Source: JAZDKP01 sp043802925 | Lineage (GTDB): Bacteria; Fibrobacterota; OXYB2-FULL-49-7; JAEUSG01 | NCBI GenBank assembly: GCA_043802925.1 | Contig: JAZDKP010000215.1 | Location: forward strand, 1 to 18,613 | Direction of reading: 5' to 3' | Length of the DNA: 18,613 nucleotides | In this document: one piece after another, positions 6,516-15,134 of the stretch | Position numbering within the stretch: the stretch's first letter is position 1 | Layout of the letters: each line of letters begins with the position of its first letter | Program-made: the position numbers and the translations under genes | The notes under the pieces: generated by a model | What the model was told of the DNA's origin: nothing | Seen by the model: only the letters and a program-made list of their open reading frames with translations | Database searches by the model: none

Positions 6516-9500
6516 TTAGAAATTCCATTGTACCCATACGCCAACGTTGATATTATACTCGGTCGGGTTGTCGCTGCTGTCCTCCGCGTTGCCCGGAAGC
6601 ACGCGGACGCTTTTTTTCCAACCCATGTCCGCGCCCGCCTTCATTTTGGCCGTGATATCGTAGCTGGCGCCGCCGGTGACACCGTAGGTTTTGCTCTTTT
6701 CCTTGGCCTGCGGCGTTCCGTTCCCGATAAAATCGTTGTAAGTCCGGTTAAGGCGGCCGTTCACAAAGGTGTCCCATTCGTATTTCCAGTTCTTGGTGAA
6801 TTCATAGCTTGCCGAGATACTAAGTGCGTTGTTGAACACCATTTCCCAGAAGAGGAATTTGAATGTCTTGTTTTTGGCCAGCGTGTAGCTCAGACCCGCC
6901 TTGTCAGAAAGCCGGTACTCCTCCTTGCCCAGGCTCTTGATATTGGGCTCCGTGCTCAGGCTACGATCCAGACTCCAGGTGACATCGTTATTAAACTGCA
7001 CCCGGTTTCTGAAGTCGAAGGTAAGTTTAAGGAGAGGCGAAAGGCCGTACTTGAACAGGGTATTCTCCCAGCGGACGTTGGCGTCGTCGGACTTGAAGCG
7101 GATGTCCGTCTGCTTTTCGTAATTGAACGTGCTGCTCGCGGAACTGCCGTTAAGCCGGGACCCCAGCACCGGAATCTGCTTGGCCAGGGTCATGAAGTTG
7201 CCAAAACTTCCGCTGACGCCAAAACTCGGCCAGGTGATGCTGGTGTCCACGCTGGCGCGGCCCGCGCTTTCCTTGTACGAGCGCGCATACTTGACCGATG
7301 AGCTCAGGCTCGTGTTGAGCAGGAAAGGCAGGGTCATGGAGAGGTTGGTGCCCGTGCTGATGTTCACATCGCGGCCGTCCGTGGTGGAGAGACCGAGGCC
7401 GGGCGCAAAGACCCCGGCCGCGTCAGGTGTGCCGCTGTATTTCCAGCCGCCAAATTGCTTTGCGTCCTCGCGGCCGGTGACAATGGAGAGCGGGGTCTGC
7501 CCGAAGAAGCCCATACGGTAGGTCAGGTATTGGCCCGGGGTGAGCGGCATCTCGGCCAGGTTGGAGACGCGCCGTCCCACCGAAACGTCGTAGTTTGCGC
7601 CGACCTTCGAAAGCCCGAGATATTTGAAGGCATCGACCACGCTTTTTCGGACACCGCCCGCCTTGGCCGCAGGGTCCGCGCCGCCGAAACCCTCGAGCAT
7701 GTCCACGAACATCCAGTTCACATTCGCGGAAAAGGCCGTGGAAGAGGTCGTGTTCAGGTAGTTCGTCTGCGCCTTCTGGCTGTTAAGCGCGCTGTTGAGA
7801 TTATGGGCATAGGTGGCCCTGTAGTCGAAGGTATGCGTCAGCCATTTGACCAAAGAGGGTTCGGCATTGTAGGAAAAGGACTGGTTGTTGCCGGTTTCAC
7901 CCGAAAGGATAAAGTGCTCGGGCAACAGTCCGTTACGGAGCGTCCAGCTGGAGTCATACTCTAAAACATGACGCTGGATCACGTCCATATTGACGCCCTG
8001 GTTGCGGGTGACGGCGTCGTTGAAGTTGCGGTCCACGCTGTTGGAGTGGTTATACCCGAGCGAGAGATGGCGCCAGTTGAGAAGGGGGAAGGTCATGTCG
8101 TAACTGTGGCTCATGGAGAACGTGTAGTTGGAGGCCAGGGGCACGGGCACGGCATCGAGCGAGGGCCGGCTCCATTTGTCGGCCCGGGAATAACGCGCAT
8201 CGTAGAGTTTGAAGTTAAGCGACTGCGGGTAATAGGTGAATTTAAGATCGCTGAAGTGTTCCTTGAGCAGGGGCCGGTCCGTGCGCTCAAAAGGCTTGAC
8301 CGACAGGTCGGACTTGGCGTTGGCGTTGTAGGCGAGGTTGTTGTTCACGGAAAGGGTGGCGCTTTTCTGTGTGATGGTGAGTTCATTGCTCTGCGAGACG
8401 CCGCCCGCGGTGGTGAGGCGGTCCGCGAGCAGGTTCACGAGCAGGTTGTCGGAGGCCGAGTTCTTTTTATAGGAGGTCGACAGGGACTTGAAGGCGCTGT
8501 TTGATTCGTACCGCTTGGCGAGCGTATTGTCCGCGTTCACAAGATCCGCACCCGTGGCCAGGTTGAGGAGCGCGGGCGCCATAGCGGACAACCCGTCGTC
8601 CGAAAGCCGTAGGTCCGCGCCCGGAACATACCGGGGCCGCTGGATACTGGTCTTGAGGCTTGCTGAAAGCGGGAGCGAAAGGCCCCACCGGGCCGGGGTG
8701 AACTTGTTGAGATTGAGCGTGGAATTGACATCCATGGCCACCTCAGACTGGCCGCCTCCGTCCTGTTTTTCAGTCAGTTTGAGAAAGGTGCCGTCTTTGT
8801 AATACGCGCCCGTGCTCACGGTGAGCAGGTCCGCAAAGGCGCCGTCGAGTTTGACACGCGCCGCGTTGCCCGAAAGCGCCTGCGGCTCCGTGAGCTTGAG
8901 GTCGTTCACGAACATTTTGCCGCTGAAGATGTCGTTGCTTAACTTTGAGACGCGCGATGTGTCCACGACAAAGCCGAATGAAAGCCACTTGATGTCCGCG
9001 AATGTGGGGTAACCCCGCACCGCCAGGGCGCCCTCTTCGGCATACAGCTTTCCGTTGGTTCGGCCCATGCGTTCGATTTCACGCTGTTTGAGAAGGGCCA
9101 GGTCGTTCAGGTTGAGCGTGACCGAGTCCCATCCCTGGCCGGCGGGGCGCGGGAAAAAGTGCGTCTCGTAATAATTGGCCGTGTCCGTCCCAAAGCGGAA
9201 GAAGAAAATGACGTTGTCCGCAGGGTCGTTTCCGCGTTCGCGGTTCTTTTCGTAGGTCTGGTAGTAGAACATCAGCTTTTTATACAGCCGGAGGTCGAGT
9301 CCGCGCTGATAGAACTTGACGGCCTGGAGCGGCGGCGAACCGCTGCGGAGCGAATCGTAGGCCATGAGCAGGGACTGTTCGCGCACGTCCACGTTGCGGT
9401 CGCGGTCGTAGTAGTTGGGCACAAAGGAGGGATGGGTATAAATGTCAGGGTTGTCCACTGTATTGACCACCGATACGTTCATGAGGTTGGGGTAGACGGT

Positions 9501-12500
9501 CGTGTCGCGGGGGACGACCGTGGTGTCCACGACCTTGAAGGACGAATCGCGCGAAGTCCACTTGTTGCCCACGATTTCCATTTTGGCAATTTGCACACGC
9601 GCGGAAGCTGTCAGGCTGTCGATCCAGACACGGACGCCGCGGGCGTTTGCCAGCAGGGGAAGGCCGATTTTATAAGGGATGCTGTCGAGGGCCGGGTCGC
9701 CCGTCACTTTTTTTTGCAGAAGGGGTATCCGATAGAGACGCCAACCGGTTTCCGTGATGGATGCAAGGTAGGGCTCGTCGACCTTGGAGATTTTATTCAG
9801 GTCAATCCAGTAATGAAAATAGGCGTTGCTGCGGTCCACGATGGTGTTGCTGGTGAACACGTCCTCGTCGTCGGGGTCATTCTGCTTGCGCGTATCAAAG
9901 GACTCACCCGTGGAATTGCTTTGCGTGCCGTTAAAAGAACGGAAATCGCGGGAATCAACGGTCCAGTAAAAGTCATCGCCCGCAGGATCGGCCACGTCCC
10001 CGGAGCCAAGGGTGTCGAAGTTGTCGAAGTTATAGGCAAAAGGGCGGGGCCCATTGCCCACTGTCGTCGTGTCTACGGGAATAAGAACCCGTTCGTAGGC
10101 GTTATCACGGAGGTCGAGGCCCATGTCATTCTTTGGGGTCATCTCTTTATAGAGGGTGAGGTTGAACTCGGACTCGAACTGTCCGTCCGGTCTGGCATTG
10201 GTCAACATGATGGAATTTGAATCCGTGCTCAAAGGGTTCTGCGGGGCGATGCGAAGGTCTTCGCTGATTTCGCCAAGGTCCACGTGCATGAACCCCTTCT
10301 GTGCGCGGTCGTCTGCGTCCACATAGACCCACATCTCAAGGAACTGGGCGTTTTCGAGCTGGCTCTTGACGCCAAAGCCAAGGGGCGCCATGCACCCGCC
10401 CCAGCTCGCCTTTTTGAACCAGTCCGCGGCCGTACCCTGTCCCTCCTGCCCGGCCTTGCGGCTGTGGGGGTTCATGTTCAGTTCCAGGATGCGCCAGCGG
10501 GACTGGGGGTTCGCGGAATTGCGGCCCCAGATGGAGGCCTCGGTGGTGTCGCGCGTGTACCAGGCAAACCAGCCCACATCCGAAAGCGCGCTGCCGGGCC
10601 CGCGGTCGTTGCCGCCCCAGCACTGCATGCCGGCCGCGGAATCGATGATTAATGGCACGGGTGGACTGGCCCAGTGCCAGAGCGCGTCGCTGATTTGCAG
10701 TGTGTAGAGCGTCTTGCTGTCCTCAAAGTCGTCGAGGAGCGCCTCGTTACGGGTGTTCGTGTTGGGGTTCACAATACTGTGCGCGAACTCCGCGGAAAAC
10801 GAGAGGTTGGACTTCTGGTCCGTGCGCACACCCGGTATTTTATTCACCACGTCCGTCATCCATCCCGGTTCCCAGTTGAGCTTTCCGTTGACGTCCACGA
10901 GCATGTTGGTGGTGGGCTCACGGCCGAGTTGGGAGCGTTTGTCCTGCGAAGTCTCGCTTTTGCGGAGGAAAGAGGCCGCGATGTAGGACTCCTTGCCGAT
11001 GAAGGGCAGTTTGTACTCCGCGCGCAGGCCCATAAAAGTCTTTTGTTCGGGAATAAAGAAGGGGGCGTACTCGAATTCCACGGTGATATTGCTCATGGAA
11101 TTGATGGCGGTCTCGGAAATAAGTGAAATCTGGCCGATGTCGTATTGTATGACGTAATCCACATCGCGAACCAGGTCCGAGGCCCCGTTCCGCACCTTTT
11201 CCGACCCCTCGAGGATGTTGATGACCCCGAGTGAAAAAGTACTGCGGGAAGCCTTGGCCGTAATTTCAATGGTGTAGTAATTCGGCACCTGCTTGGCGGT
11301 CTGGTCCTCGCGGAGGCACTGGTAAAGAAGCGGGTTTTTCTTGAGCGTATCGGGAAACAGGGGGCTGTTGAAGGGTTCGGGGCCAAAGGCCGCGGGCAGG
11401 GCAAGCGCGCCAAAGTCGAACATGTAGATGAGCGTGTTGATATTCTTGGGCATGGCGCCGTTTTCCGTGAGGCCGAAATAATCGGACAGGAGGGAATCCT
11501 TGAACACGCCGTTCACATTTTTGATGGGCACGGTCTCGTACCATTGCTGGGGATTGACCGGGTCCTGGCGCTTGACTGAAATCTTGACGCTGTTGCGGTT
11601 CTCCTGCGAAATATTGCCCAGGTCATAAACGTTCTTCCACGAGAGCTTCCAGGTGAGCGTGTCTTCGAGCTTGGGGCTCACGGGACGGAGGATATAGGGG
11701 TACACCGAATCACCGTCCACCGAGGTGCGCACCACGCTGTCGCTGTAAATATACTGGAGGTTGAAGTCGCGGTTGGAGGTACGGCCGTCCTCGGTTATAA
11801 AATAAGCCAGGAGCTGGTCCTCCTTGTTCATCAAGTTGTTCTTGAGCACCACGATGCCGCGCGTACGATCCACGTAAAACTCGCTCTCCCCCTTTTCGTC
11901 GCCGACCTCCCGGAGAATCTTGTGCACGCCGATGCCGAGTTTCCGGTGGTCCGTGTACTGACTCGGGTTCCGGTCAAAATCGTTGGCCGAGGGCTGGGTG
12001 GTCAGCTTGAGCAGCACCACTTTTTTGATGATTGGCGGCGCGGCCCGCGTACTGTAGTAGGCATTGTAGTACATTGTGTCAAGAAAGAAGACTTTGTCGA
12101 AAAGGATGTCGCGGTCCTGCAGTGTGCTTTTTTCCTCGTTCTGTGTGGGATTGAAGGTCTTTTTGTCCGCCTGGCCGTCCTCCTGCGACACAATGGCCGT
12201 GACATTGAGGTCGCCCAGCTTGAGCCGCGCCTTGATGCCAAAAAGCCCCTCGTGGTTTTCGGAATATCCGTCGAACTCAGACCCGGGCATGGCAAAGCTG
12301 GTGTAACCCGCCTCCACCTCCTGGACAATCTCATCTTCGAGCTCATCCTCGGTCTCGCCCTTGTAGTGGATTTTCATCTGCTTTTTGAGCTGGTCCGTGA
12401 TCTCCTGCGTATTGTCCGTGGAAATGGAGACGTTGATGAGCCGGCCGATTTTACCGGTGACCGTAAAGTTCATCTCCTGGTTCACCGCAATGTCGGGAAA

Positions 12501-13100
12501 GCCTGCGTTCTGGTTGTCAATGTTCTGGCCGTTTTTGGTCCAGTGGCTCGCCCCGCCCACGGTGATTTTGAACATGCCGTTGATGGTCAGCCGCGGCCCC
12601 TCGGAACCGACCACGCGGCGCGCCCAGGCGGGCAATTTGACAGGAATCTCGATATCAAGCGGGTTGAAGGCCTTGCGCTTCTGCTCCGTCATGTTGAAAA
12701 AGGGGTTTCCCTGCTTCCAGTCGTCGTCAAACTGGCGGGCGTTCATGAAATCGAGGTATTCGTCGAATTCAAGGAACACGGAACTTCCGAGGACCACGCC
12801 CGAAAGCAGAGAATCTTCGGTGGCGGCCACGCCGGTCGTGACCGCGTCCCTGTAATAGAGAACGACCTCCACCTCTTTTTTCTGAAAATTGATAAAGACC
12901 TGTTTTTTAAAATGTTCGGACTTGAAGGCAAGAAAGGCCGCATCAGGGTGGTTGAGCGAGACCGGGTAAATCGAGGTATCCTTGGTTGCAAGCATGCGCA
13001 GCCCCGGATTAAGGCGGTACTGGACGATGGAAGTATTGTCAGAAGCGTGAAGAACGGCAAAAACCAGGCAGAATAAAGATAATAGAGTTAATGATTTCAA
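6516..13100 (-). CDS. sprA: T9SS outer-membrane translocon SprA/Sov
   Basis: This 2194-residue protein is close to the size of Flavobacterium SprA and Porphyromonas Sov (about 2400-2500). It forms the very large single-chain beta-barrel through which type IX secretion cargo crosses the outer membrane. The N-terminus has a signal peptide (KSLTLLSLFCLVFAVLHAS). SprA hallmarks include the segment near residues 210-310 (TVTGKIGRLINVSISTDN; EVEAGYTSFAMPGSEFDG; HEGLFGIKARLKLGDL). The central LLDDFEDSKTLY is near 788, and many alternating beta-strand segments extend to the end. The chain ends in Phe (VGVWVQWNF), a typical outer-membrane barrel signature. The start is TTG at 13100; an in-frame TAA lies shortly upstream and no ATG fits the signal peptide. 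The Shine-Dalgarno is weak. It has its own promoter at 13168-13196 and leads into rng. No other T9SS gene is in the window. Confidence 0.93.
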   Translation of the reverse strand: MKSLTLLSLFCLVFAVLHASDNTSIVQYRLNPGLRMLATKDTSIYPVSLNHPDAAFLAFKSEHFKKQVFINFQKKEVEVVLYYRDAVTTGVAATEDSLLSGVVLGSSVFLEFDEYLDFMNARQFDDDWKQGNPFFNMTEQKRKAFNPLDIEIPVKLPAWARRVVGSEGPRLTINGMFKITVGGASHWTKNGQNIDNQNAGFPDIAVNQEMNFTVTGKIGRLINVSISTDNTQEITDQLKKQMKIHYKGETEDELEDEIVQEVEAGYTSFAMPGSEFDGYSENHEGLFGIKARLKLGDLNVTAIVSQEDGQADKKTFNPTQNEEKSTLQDRDILFDKVFFLDTMYYNAYYSTRAAPPIIKKVVLLKLTTQPSANDFDRNPSQYTDHRKLGIGVHKILREVGDEKGESEFYVDRTRGIVVLKNNLMNKEDQLLAYFITEDGRTSNRDFNLQYIYSDSVVRTSVDGDSVYPYILRPVSPKLEDTLTWKLSWKNVYDLGNISQENRNSVKISVKRQDPVNPQQWYETVPIKNVNGVFKDSLLSDYFGLTENGAMPKNINTLIYMFDFGALALPAAFGPEPFNSPLFPDTLKKNPLLYQCLREDQTAKQVPNYYTIEITAKASRSTFSLGVINILEGSEKVRNGASDLVRDVDYVIQYDIGQISLISETAINSMSNITVEFEYAPFFIPEQKTFMGLRAEYKLPFIGKESYIAASFLRKSETSQDKRSQLGREPTTNMLVDVNGKLNWEPGWMTDVVNKIPGVRTDQKSNLSFSAEFAHSIVNPNTNTRNEALLDDFEDSKTLYTLQISDALWHWASPPVPLIIDSAAGMQCWGGNDRGPGSALSDVGWFAWYTRDTTEASIWGRNSANPQSRWRILELNMNPHSRKAGQEGQGTAADWFKKASWGGCMAPLGFGVKSQLENAQFLEMWVYVDADDRAQKGFMHVDLGEISEDLRIAPQNPLSTDSNSIMLTNARPDGQFESEFNLTLYKEMTPKNDMGLDLRDNAYERVLIPVDTTTVGNGPRPFAYNFDNFDTLGSGDVADPAGDDFYWTVDSRDFRSFNGTQSNSTGESFDTRKQNDPDDEDVFTSNTIVDRSNAYFHYWIDLNKISKVDEPYLASITETGWRLYRIPLLQKKVTGDPALDSIPYKIGLPLLANARGVRVWIDSLTASARVQIAKMEIVGNKWTSRDSSFKVVDTTVVPRDTTVYPNLMNVSVVNTVDNPDIYTHPSFVPNYYDRDRNVDVREQSLLMAYDSLRSGSPPLQAVKFYQRGLDLRLYKKLMFYYQTYEKNRERGNDPADNVIFFFRFGTDTANYYETHFFPRPAGQGWDSVTLNLNDLALLKQREIERMGRTNGKLYAEEGALAVRGYPTFADIKWLSFGFVVDTSRVSKLSNDIFSGKMFVNDLKLTEPQALSGNAARVKLDGAFADLLTVSTGAYYKDGTFLKLTEKQDGGGQSEVAMDVNSTLNLNKFTPARWGLSLPLSASLKTSIQRPRYVPGADLRLSDDGLSAMAPALLNLATGADLVNADNTLAKRYESNSAFKSLSTSYKKNSASDNLLVNLLADRLTTAGGVSQSNELTITQKSATLSVNNNLAYNANAKSDLSVKPFERTDRPLLKEHFSDLKFTYYPQSLNFKLYDARYSRADKWSRPSLDAVPVPLASNYTFSMSHSYDMTFPLLNWRHLSLGYNHSNSVDRNFNDAVTRNQGVNMDVIQRHVLEYDSSWTLRNGLLPEHFILSGETGNNQSFSYNAEPSLVKWLTHTFDYRATYAHNLNSALNSQKAQTNYLNTTSSTAFSANVNWMFVDMLEGFGGADPAAKAGGVRKSVVDAFKYLGLSKVGANYDVSVGRRVSNLAEMPLTPGQYLTYRMGFFGQTPLSIVTGREDAKQFGGWKYSGTPDAAGVFAPGLGLSTTDGRDVNISTGTNLSMTLPFLLNTSLSSSVKYARSYKESAGRASVDTSITWPSFGVSGSFGNFMTLAKQIPVLGSRLNGSSASSTFNYEKQTDIRFKSDDANVRWENTLFKYGLSPLLKLTFDFRNRVQFNNDVTWSLDRSLSTEPNIKSLGKEEYRLSDKAGLSYTLAKNKTFKFLFWEMVFNNALSISASYEFTKNWKYEWDTFVNGRLNRTYNDFIGNGTPQAKEKSKTYGVTGGASYDITAKMKAGADMGWKKSVRVLPGNAEDSSDNPTEYNINVGVWVQWNF

Positions 13101-13167
13101 GTAGGGGTTCCGCCTGGTAAGTCCGCTTTATGTCATGGCTTTAAGAATGGGTTAAAGGGTTGAGATA

Positions 13168-13196
13168 AAAATAGTAAGTCGGTTTGTGGTTTTCAA
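13168..13196 (-). promoter_or_regulatory. Predicted sigma70-type promoter of sprA
   Basis: The minus strand shows TTGAAA (13196-13191), a 17-nt spacer and TATTTT (13173-13168), close to consensus and in the AT-rich 100 bp before sprA. The predicted transcript start is near 13160, giving a leader of about 60 nt. It lies immediately downstream of the hairpin that ends the rplI operon, which supports sprA-rng as a separate transcription unit. Consensus prediction only. Confidence 0.6.
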
Positions 13197-13200
13197 TGAT

Positions 13201-13234
13201 AACGGCCGCGTACCCGTACAGGTACGCGGCCGTT
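13201..13234. terminator. Strong perfect hairpin after rplI (possible terminator)
   Basis: The arms AACGGCCGCGTACC (13201-13214) and GGTACGCGGCCGTT (13221-13234) form a perfect 14-bp, GC-rich stem with a 6-nt loop, 17 bp after the rplI stop. Neither side has a real U-tract (minus strand continues ATCATTGAAAACC), so it is not a canonical intrinsic terminator. It could stop polymerase as a U-less hairpin, protect the mRNA 3' end, or act with Rho. Its place between rplI and the sprA promoter favours an operon boundary. Confidence 0.6.
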
Positions 13235-13251
13235 AATCACAAAACACAACA

Positions 13252-13743
13252 TCAAACGTTTTCAGCCGGGGCCGGAACCACGGCCTCTTCGTCGGCCGTT
13301 CCCTCTTTGACGACCCAGACCTTGACGGCCGCCGTCAACTCGGCATGCACGTGGACCTTGACGTTATAGACACCGAGGGCCTTGATGGGTTCCTCGATGC
13401 GGATGTCCTTTTTATTGACGGTGTAACCCTCGGCCGCCAGCTTTTCGGCGATGAGCTGGGTCGTCACCGAGCCGTACAGATGGTCGGCCTCATCCACCTT
13501 GACCGTGATGGTAACCGAGACCTCCGACAGCTTTTGGGCCAGGGCCTCGGCTTCCTTGAGATGCGACGCCTCCTTGCGTTCGTAGTTCTTTTTATCGAGC
13601 ACAAGGCGCTGCTTTTTCCCCTCCGTGGCCGGATAGGCCAGTTTGTTGGGGATGAGGTAGTTGTGCGCGTACCCGTCCTTAACCTTGACAAGTTCAAAGG
13701 CCTTGCCCAGCCCGGCCACGTCTTTCTGAAGAATGACATCCAT
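13252..13743 (-). CDS. rplI: 50S ribosomal protein L9
   Basis: This 163-residue L9 starts with the conserved N-domain (MDVILQKDVAGLGKAFELVK; VKDGYAHNYLIPNKLA). A long connecting helix and the C-terminal domain (DHLYGSVTTQLIAEKL; IEEPIKALGVYNVKVHVH) follow. It is slightly longer than the usual ~149 residues because of an acidic tail after the C-domain (ADEEAVVPAPAENV). The ATG at 13743 has GAGG a few bases upstream. The longer open frame continuing into the upstream gene's region is an out-of-frame read of the membrane-protein gene. It is the last gene of the rplY-pth-rpsF-rpsR-DUF2232-rplI cluster. Confidence 0.97.
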   Translation of the reverse strand: MDVILQKDVAGLGKAFELVKVKDGYAHNYLIPNKLAYPATEGKKQRLVLDKKNYERKEASHLKEAEALAQKLSEVSVTITVKVDEADHLYGSVTTQLIAEKLAAEGYTVNKKDIRIEEPIKALGVYNVKVHVHAELTAAVKVWVVKEGTADEEAVVPAPAENV

Positions 13744-13781
13744 CGGCACCTCGCTTGAAGTTATTGTTTTACTTTCTATAA

Positions 13782-14573
13782 TCATTGCCCGGCGTTGCCG
13801 GGCGTTTCCCAGTTTTCGATGCGTCCCCTGAAACCGAGCCAGGTCTGCAGCAGTCCGATGACCACCACCGGCACAAAGAGCAGTCCGGGCTGTACCAGGT
13901 AAAAAAACCATTCGGCAAATCGCGACTTTCCGATGCGTTCGTAGAACAGCCGGATGACCGCAAACCCTCCGAGCGCGTACAGGAGCCCCGCAGTCACGAG
14001 CCACAGGTTTACGGCATGGCCGCCCCAGCCGGCCAGCGCGGCCGTGAGCCCCGCAGCCAAGGCCCAGATGAAGCCCTCCGGCACCGTAAACCCGCTGAAC
14101 ATGGGCCGTGTGCGGCCTGCGGCCCGGTAAAAAATCAAGGCCAGCAGAAAAACCGTGACCGCGTCCTTGATGATTTCGCCGGCGGGAAAAAGCCAGTCCC
14201 GCTGCAGCGACAAAAGCTCGGGGCTTAAGGCGGGCAGGCCGAACTTGCCGTCCACCAGCCGGGCCGCATCGGTCAGGATCGCGCCGTAGGCGACACGATA
14301 GACCGGCACCTCCGTGCAGAGCGTGAGGAACACGAGTCCGGGCAGGAGCGACAGCAGAAGACTGTAAAAGACCGGCAACCCCTTTTGGAAGCTCCACGCG
14401 AACACATAGCCAAAGGCCACGCCGTTCAGCAGATAGCCTAAGAATTCCAAAGAACCGGTGCCGGTTGTCCGGGCCAAAAGCACGAGCGCGGCAAGGACCC
14501 CCAGATGCAGCACCACGCCGGCCCCTTTCAGGTAAAGGTAAATGACCGGCAGGTAAAGCGCGAAAAACGGCAT
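13782..14573 (-). CDS. DUF2232 (YybS-like) integral membrane protein
   Basis: This 263-residue, strongly hydrophobic protein has about seven to eight predicted membrane segments (for example VVLHLGVLAALVLLA, FYSLLLSLLPGLVFLTL, FIWALAAGLTAALAGW, LLFVPVVVIGLLQTWLGF). It lacks recognisable catalytic motifs. Its position between rpsR and rplI is the hallmark of the YybS/DUF2232 family in many phyla, whose molecular role is unknown; a link to membrane or spore physiology has only been suggested elsewhere. Its ATG directly abuts the rpsR TAA (TAAATG at 14576-14571), so translation is presumably by termination-reinitiation. The family call rests on topology and context more than on motifs. Confidence 0.75.
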   Translation of the reverse strand: MPFFALYLPVIYLYLKGAGVVLHLGVLAALVLLARTTGTGSLEFLGYLLNGVAFGYVFAWSFQKGLPVFYSLLLSLLPGLVFLTLCTEVPVYRVAYGAILTDAARLVDGKFGLPALSPELLSLQRDWLFPAGEIIKDAVTVFLLALIFYRAAGRTRPMFSGFTVPEGFIWALAAGLTAALAGWGGHAVNLWLVTAGLLYALGGFAVIRLFYERIGKSRFAEWFFYLVQPGLLFVPVVVIGLLQTWLGFRGRIENWETPGNAGQ

Positions 14574-14810
14574 TTAACGCAGATTTTCCATGACAAAGGG
14601 GATGATGGCGATGTGCCGGGCCCGTTTCAGGGACACGGCCATGTCCCGCTGGTGGGCCGAACAGAGGCCGCTTTTACGGCGGTCGACGATTTGTCCACGC
14701 TCGTCGATGTGGCGGCGCATCTGCTTTTCTTCCTTATAATCAAGTGTCTCTTTCTTGTTTTCGCAGAAGAAACAGCCTTTGTACTTGGTTTCAGGGACAC
14801 GTTTACGCAT
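14574..14810 (-). CDS. rpsR: 30S ribosomal protein S18 (zinc-ribbon C+ form)
   Basis: This is a 78-residue S18 with the conserved core (ETLDYKEEKQMRRHI; ERGQIVDRRKSGLCSAHQRD; LKRARHIAIIPF). It keeps four potential zinc ligands, Cys13-x-x-Cys16 and Cys50-x-x-His53, i.e. the 'C+' form also seen in actinobacterial paralogues and others; E. coli S18 lacks this set. S18 binds S6 in the platform of the small subunit. GGAG lies 6 nt before the ATG. There is no ssb gene between rpsF and rpsR, unlike in Firmicutes. The stop abuts the next start. Confidence 0.97.
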   Translation of the reverse strand: MRKRVPETKYKGCFFCENKKETLDYKEEKQMRRHIDERGQIVDRRKSGLCSAHQRDMAVSLKRARHIAIIPFVMENLR

Positions 14811-14849
14811 GGGTCACTCCTTGGTTTTTCTGTTGCCGTTGGAAAGAAA

Positions 14850-15131
14850 TCACTGGCGGACGGTCAGATAGCGGAGCACACCATCGCTGAAACGGAAGAC
14901 CTGTTCCATTTCATCAACTAGTTTTCCGTTGCCCGTGAAGGTGATGAGCGAGTAATCGCCGTGGGTCTTCTTTTTGATGGGATACGCGAGGCGGCGCTTG
15001 CCGATTCGGGAGATATTCTGCAGCTCCCCGTTCTTTTTGATGAGCTCGGTTGCCTTGTTGAGTTCCGCCTCGATGGCGGCGTCGGTCAGCAGGGCGTCAA
15101 CGATGAGGACCGTTTCGTACGGATAGTTCAT
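14850..15131 (-). CDS. rpsF: 30S ribosomal protein S6
   Basis: This is a 93-residue S6 with the classical ferredoxin-like sequence pattern (MNYPYETVLIVDALLTDAAI; ISRIGKRRLAYPIKKKTHGD; FRFSDGVLRYLTVR). There is no long acidic tail as in E. coli S6. A very strong Shine-Dalgarno AGGAGG sits 7 nt before the ATG. S6 dimerises with S18, encoded 39 nt downstream. The preceding 76 nt may fold into an S6:S18 autoregulatory leader. Confidence 0.97.
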   Translation of the reverse strand: MNYPYETVLIVDALLTDAAIEAELNKATELIKKNGELQNISRIGKRRLAYPIKKKTHGDYSLITFTGNGKLVDEMEQVFRFSDGVLRYLTVRQ

Positions 15132-15134
15132 GAG

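Noticed and set aside
6497..6544. Upstream start for rng giving MAYGYNGISNLNDWKR
   Set aside because: It would overlap the end of sprA, and the extra residues are not part of the RNase E/G family; ATG at 6496 matches the family start.
11922..13076. Long + strand frame (384 codons) opposite sprA, and others such as 9159-10220
   Set aside because: They lie fully antisense to the well-supported sprA, have shadow-like composition and no recognisable domain. High GC makes long antisense frames common.
13201..13234. Perfect palindrome as an attachment site or transposon end
   Set aside because: No integrase, transposase or second copy nearby; position just after rplI fits an operon-end hairpin better.
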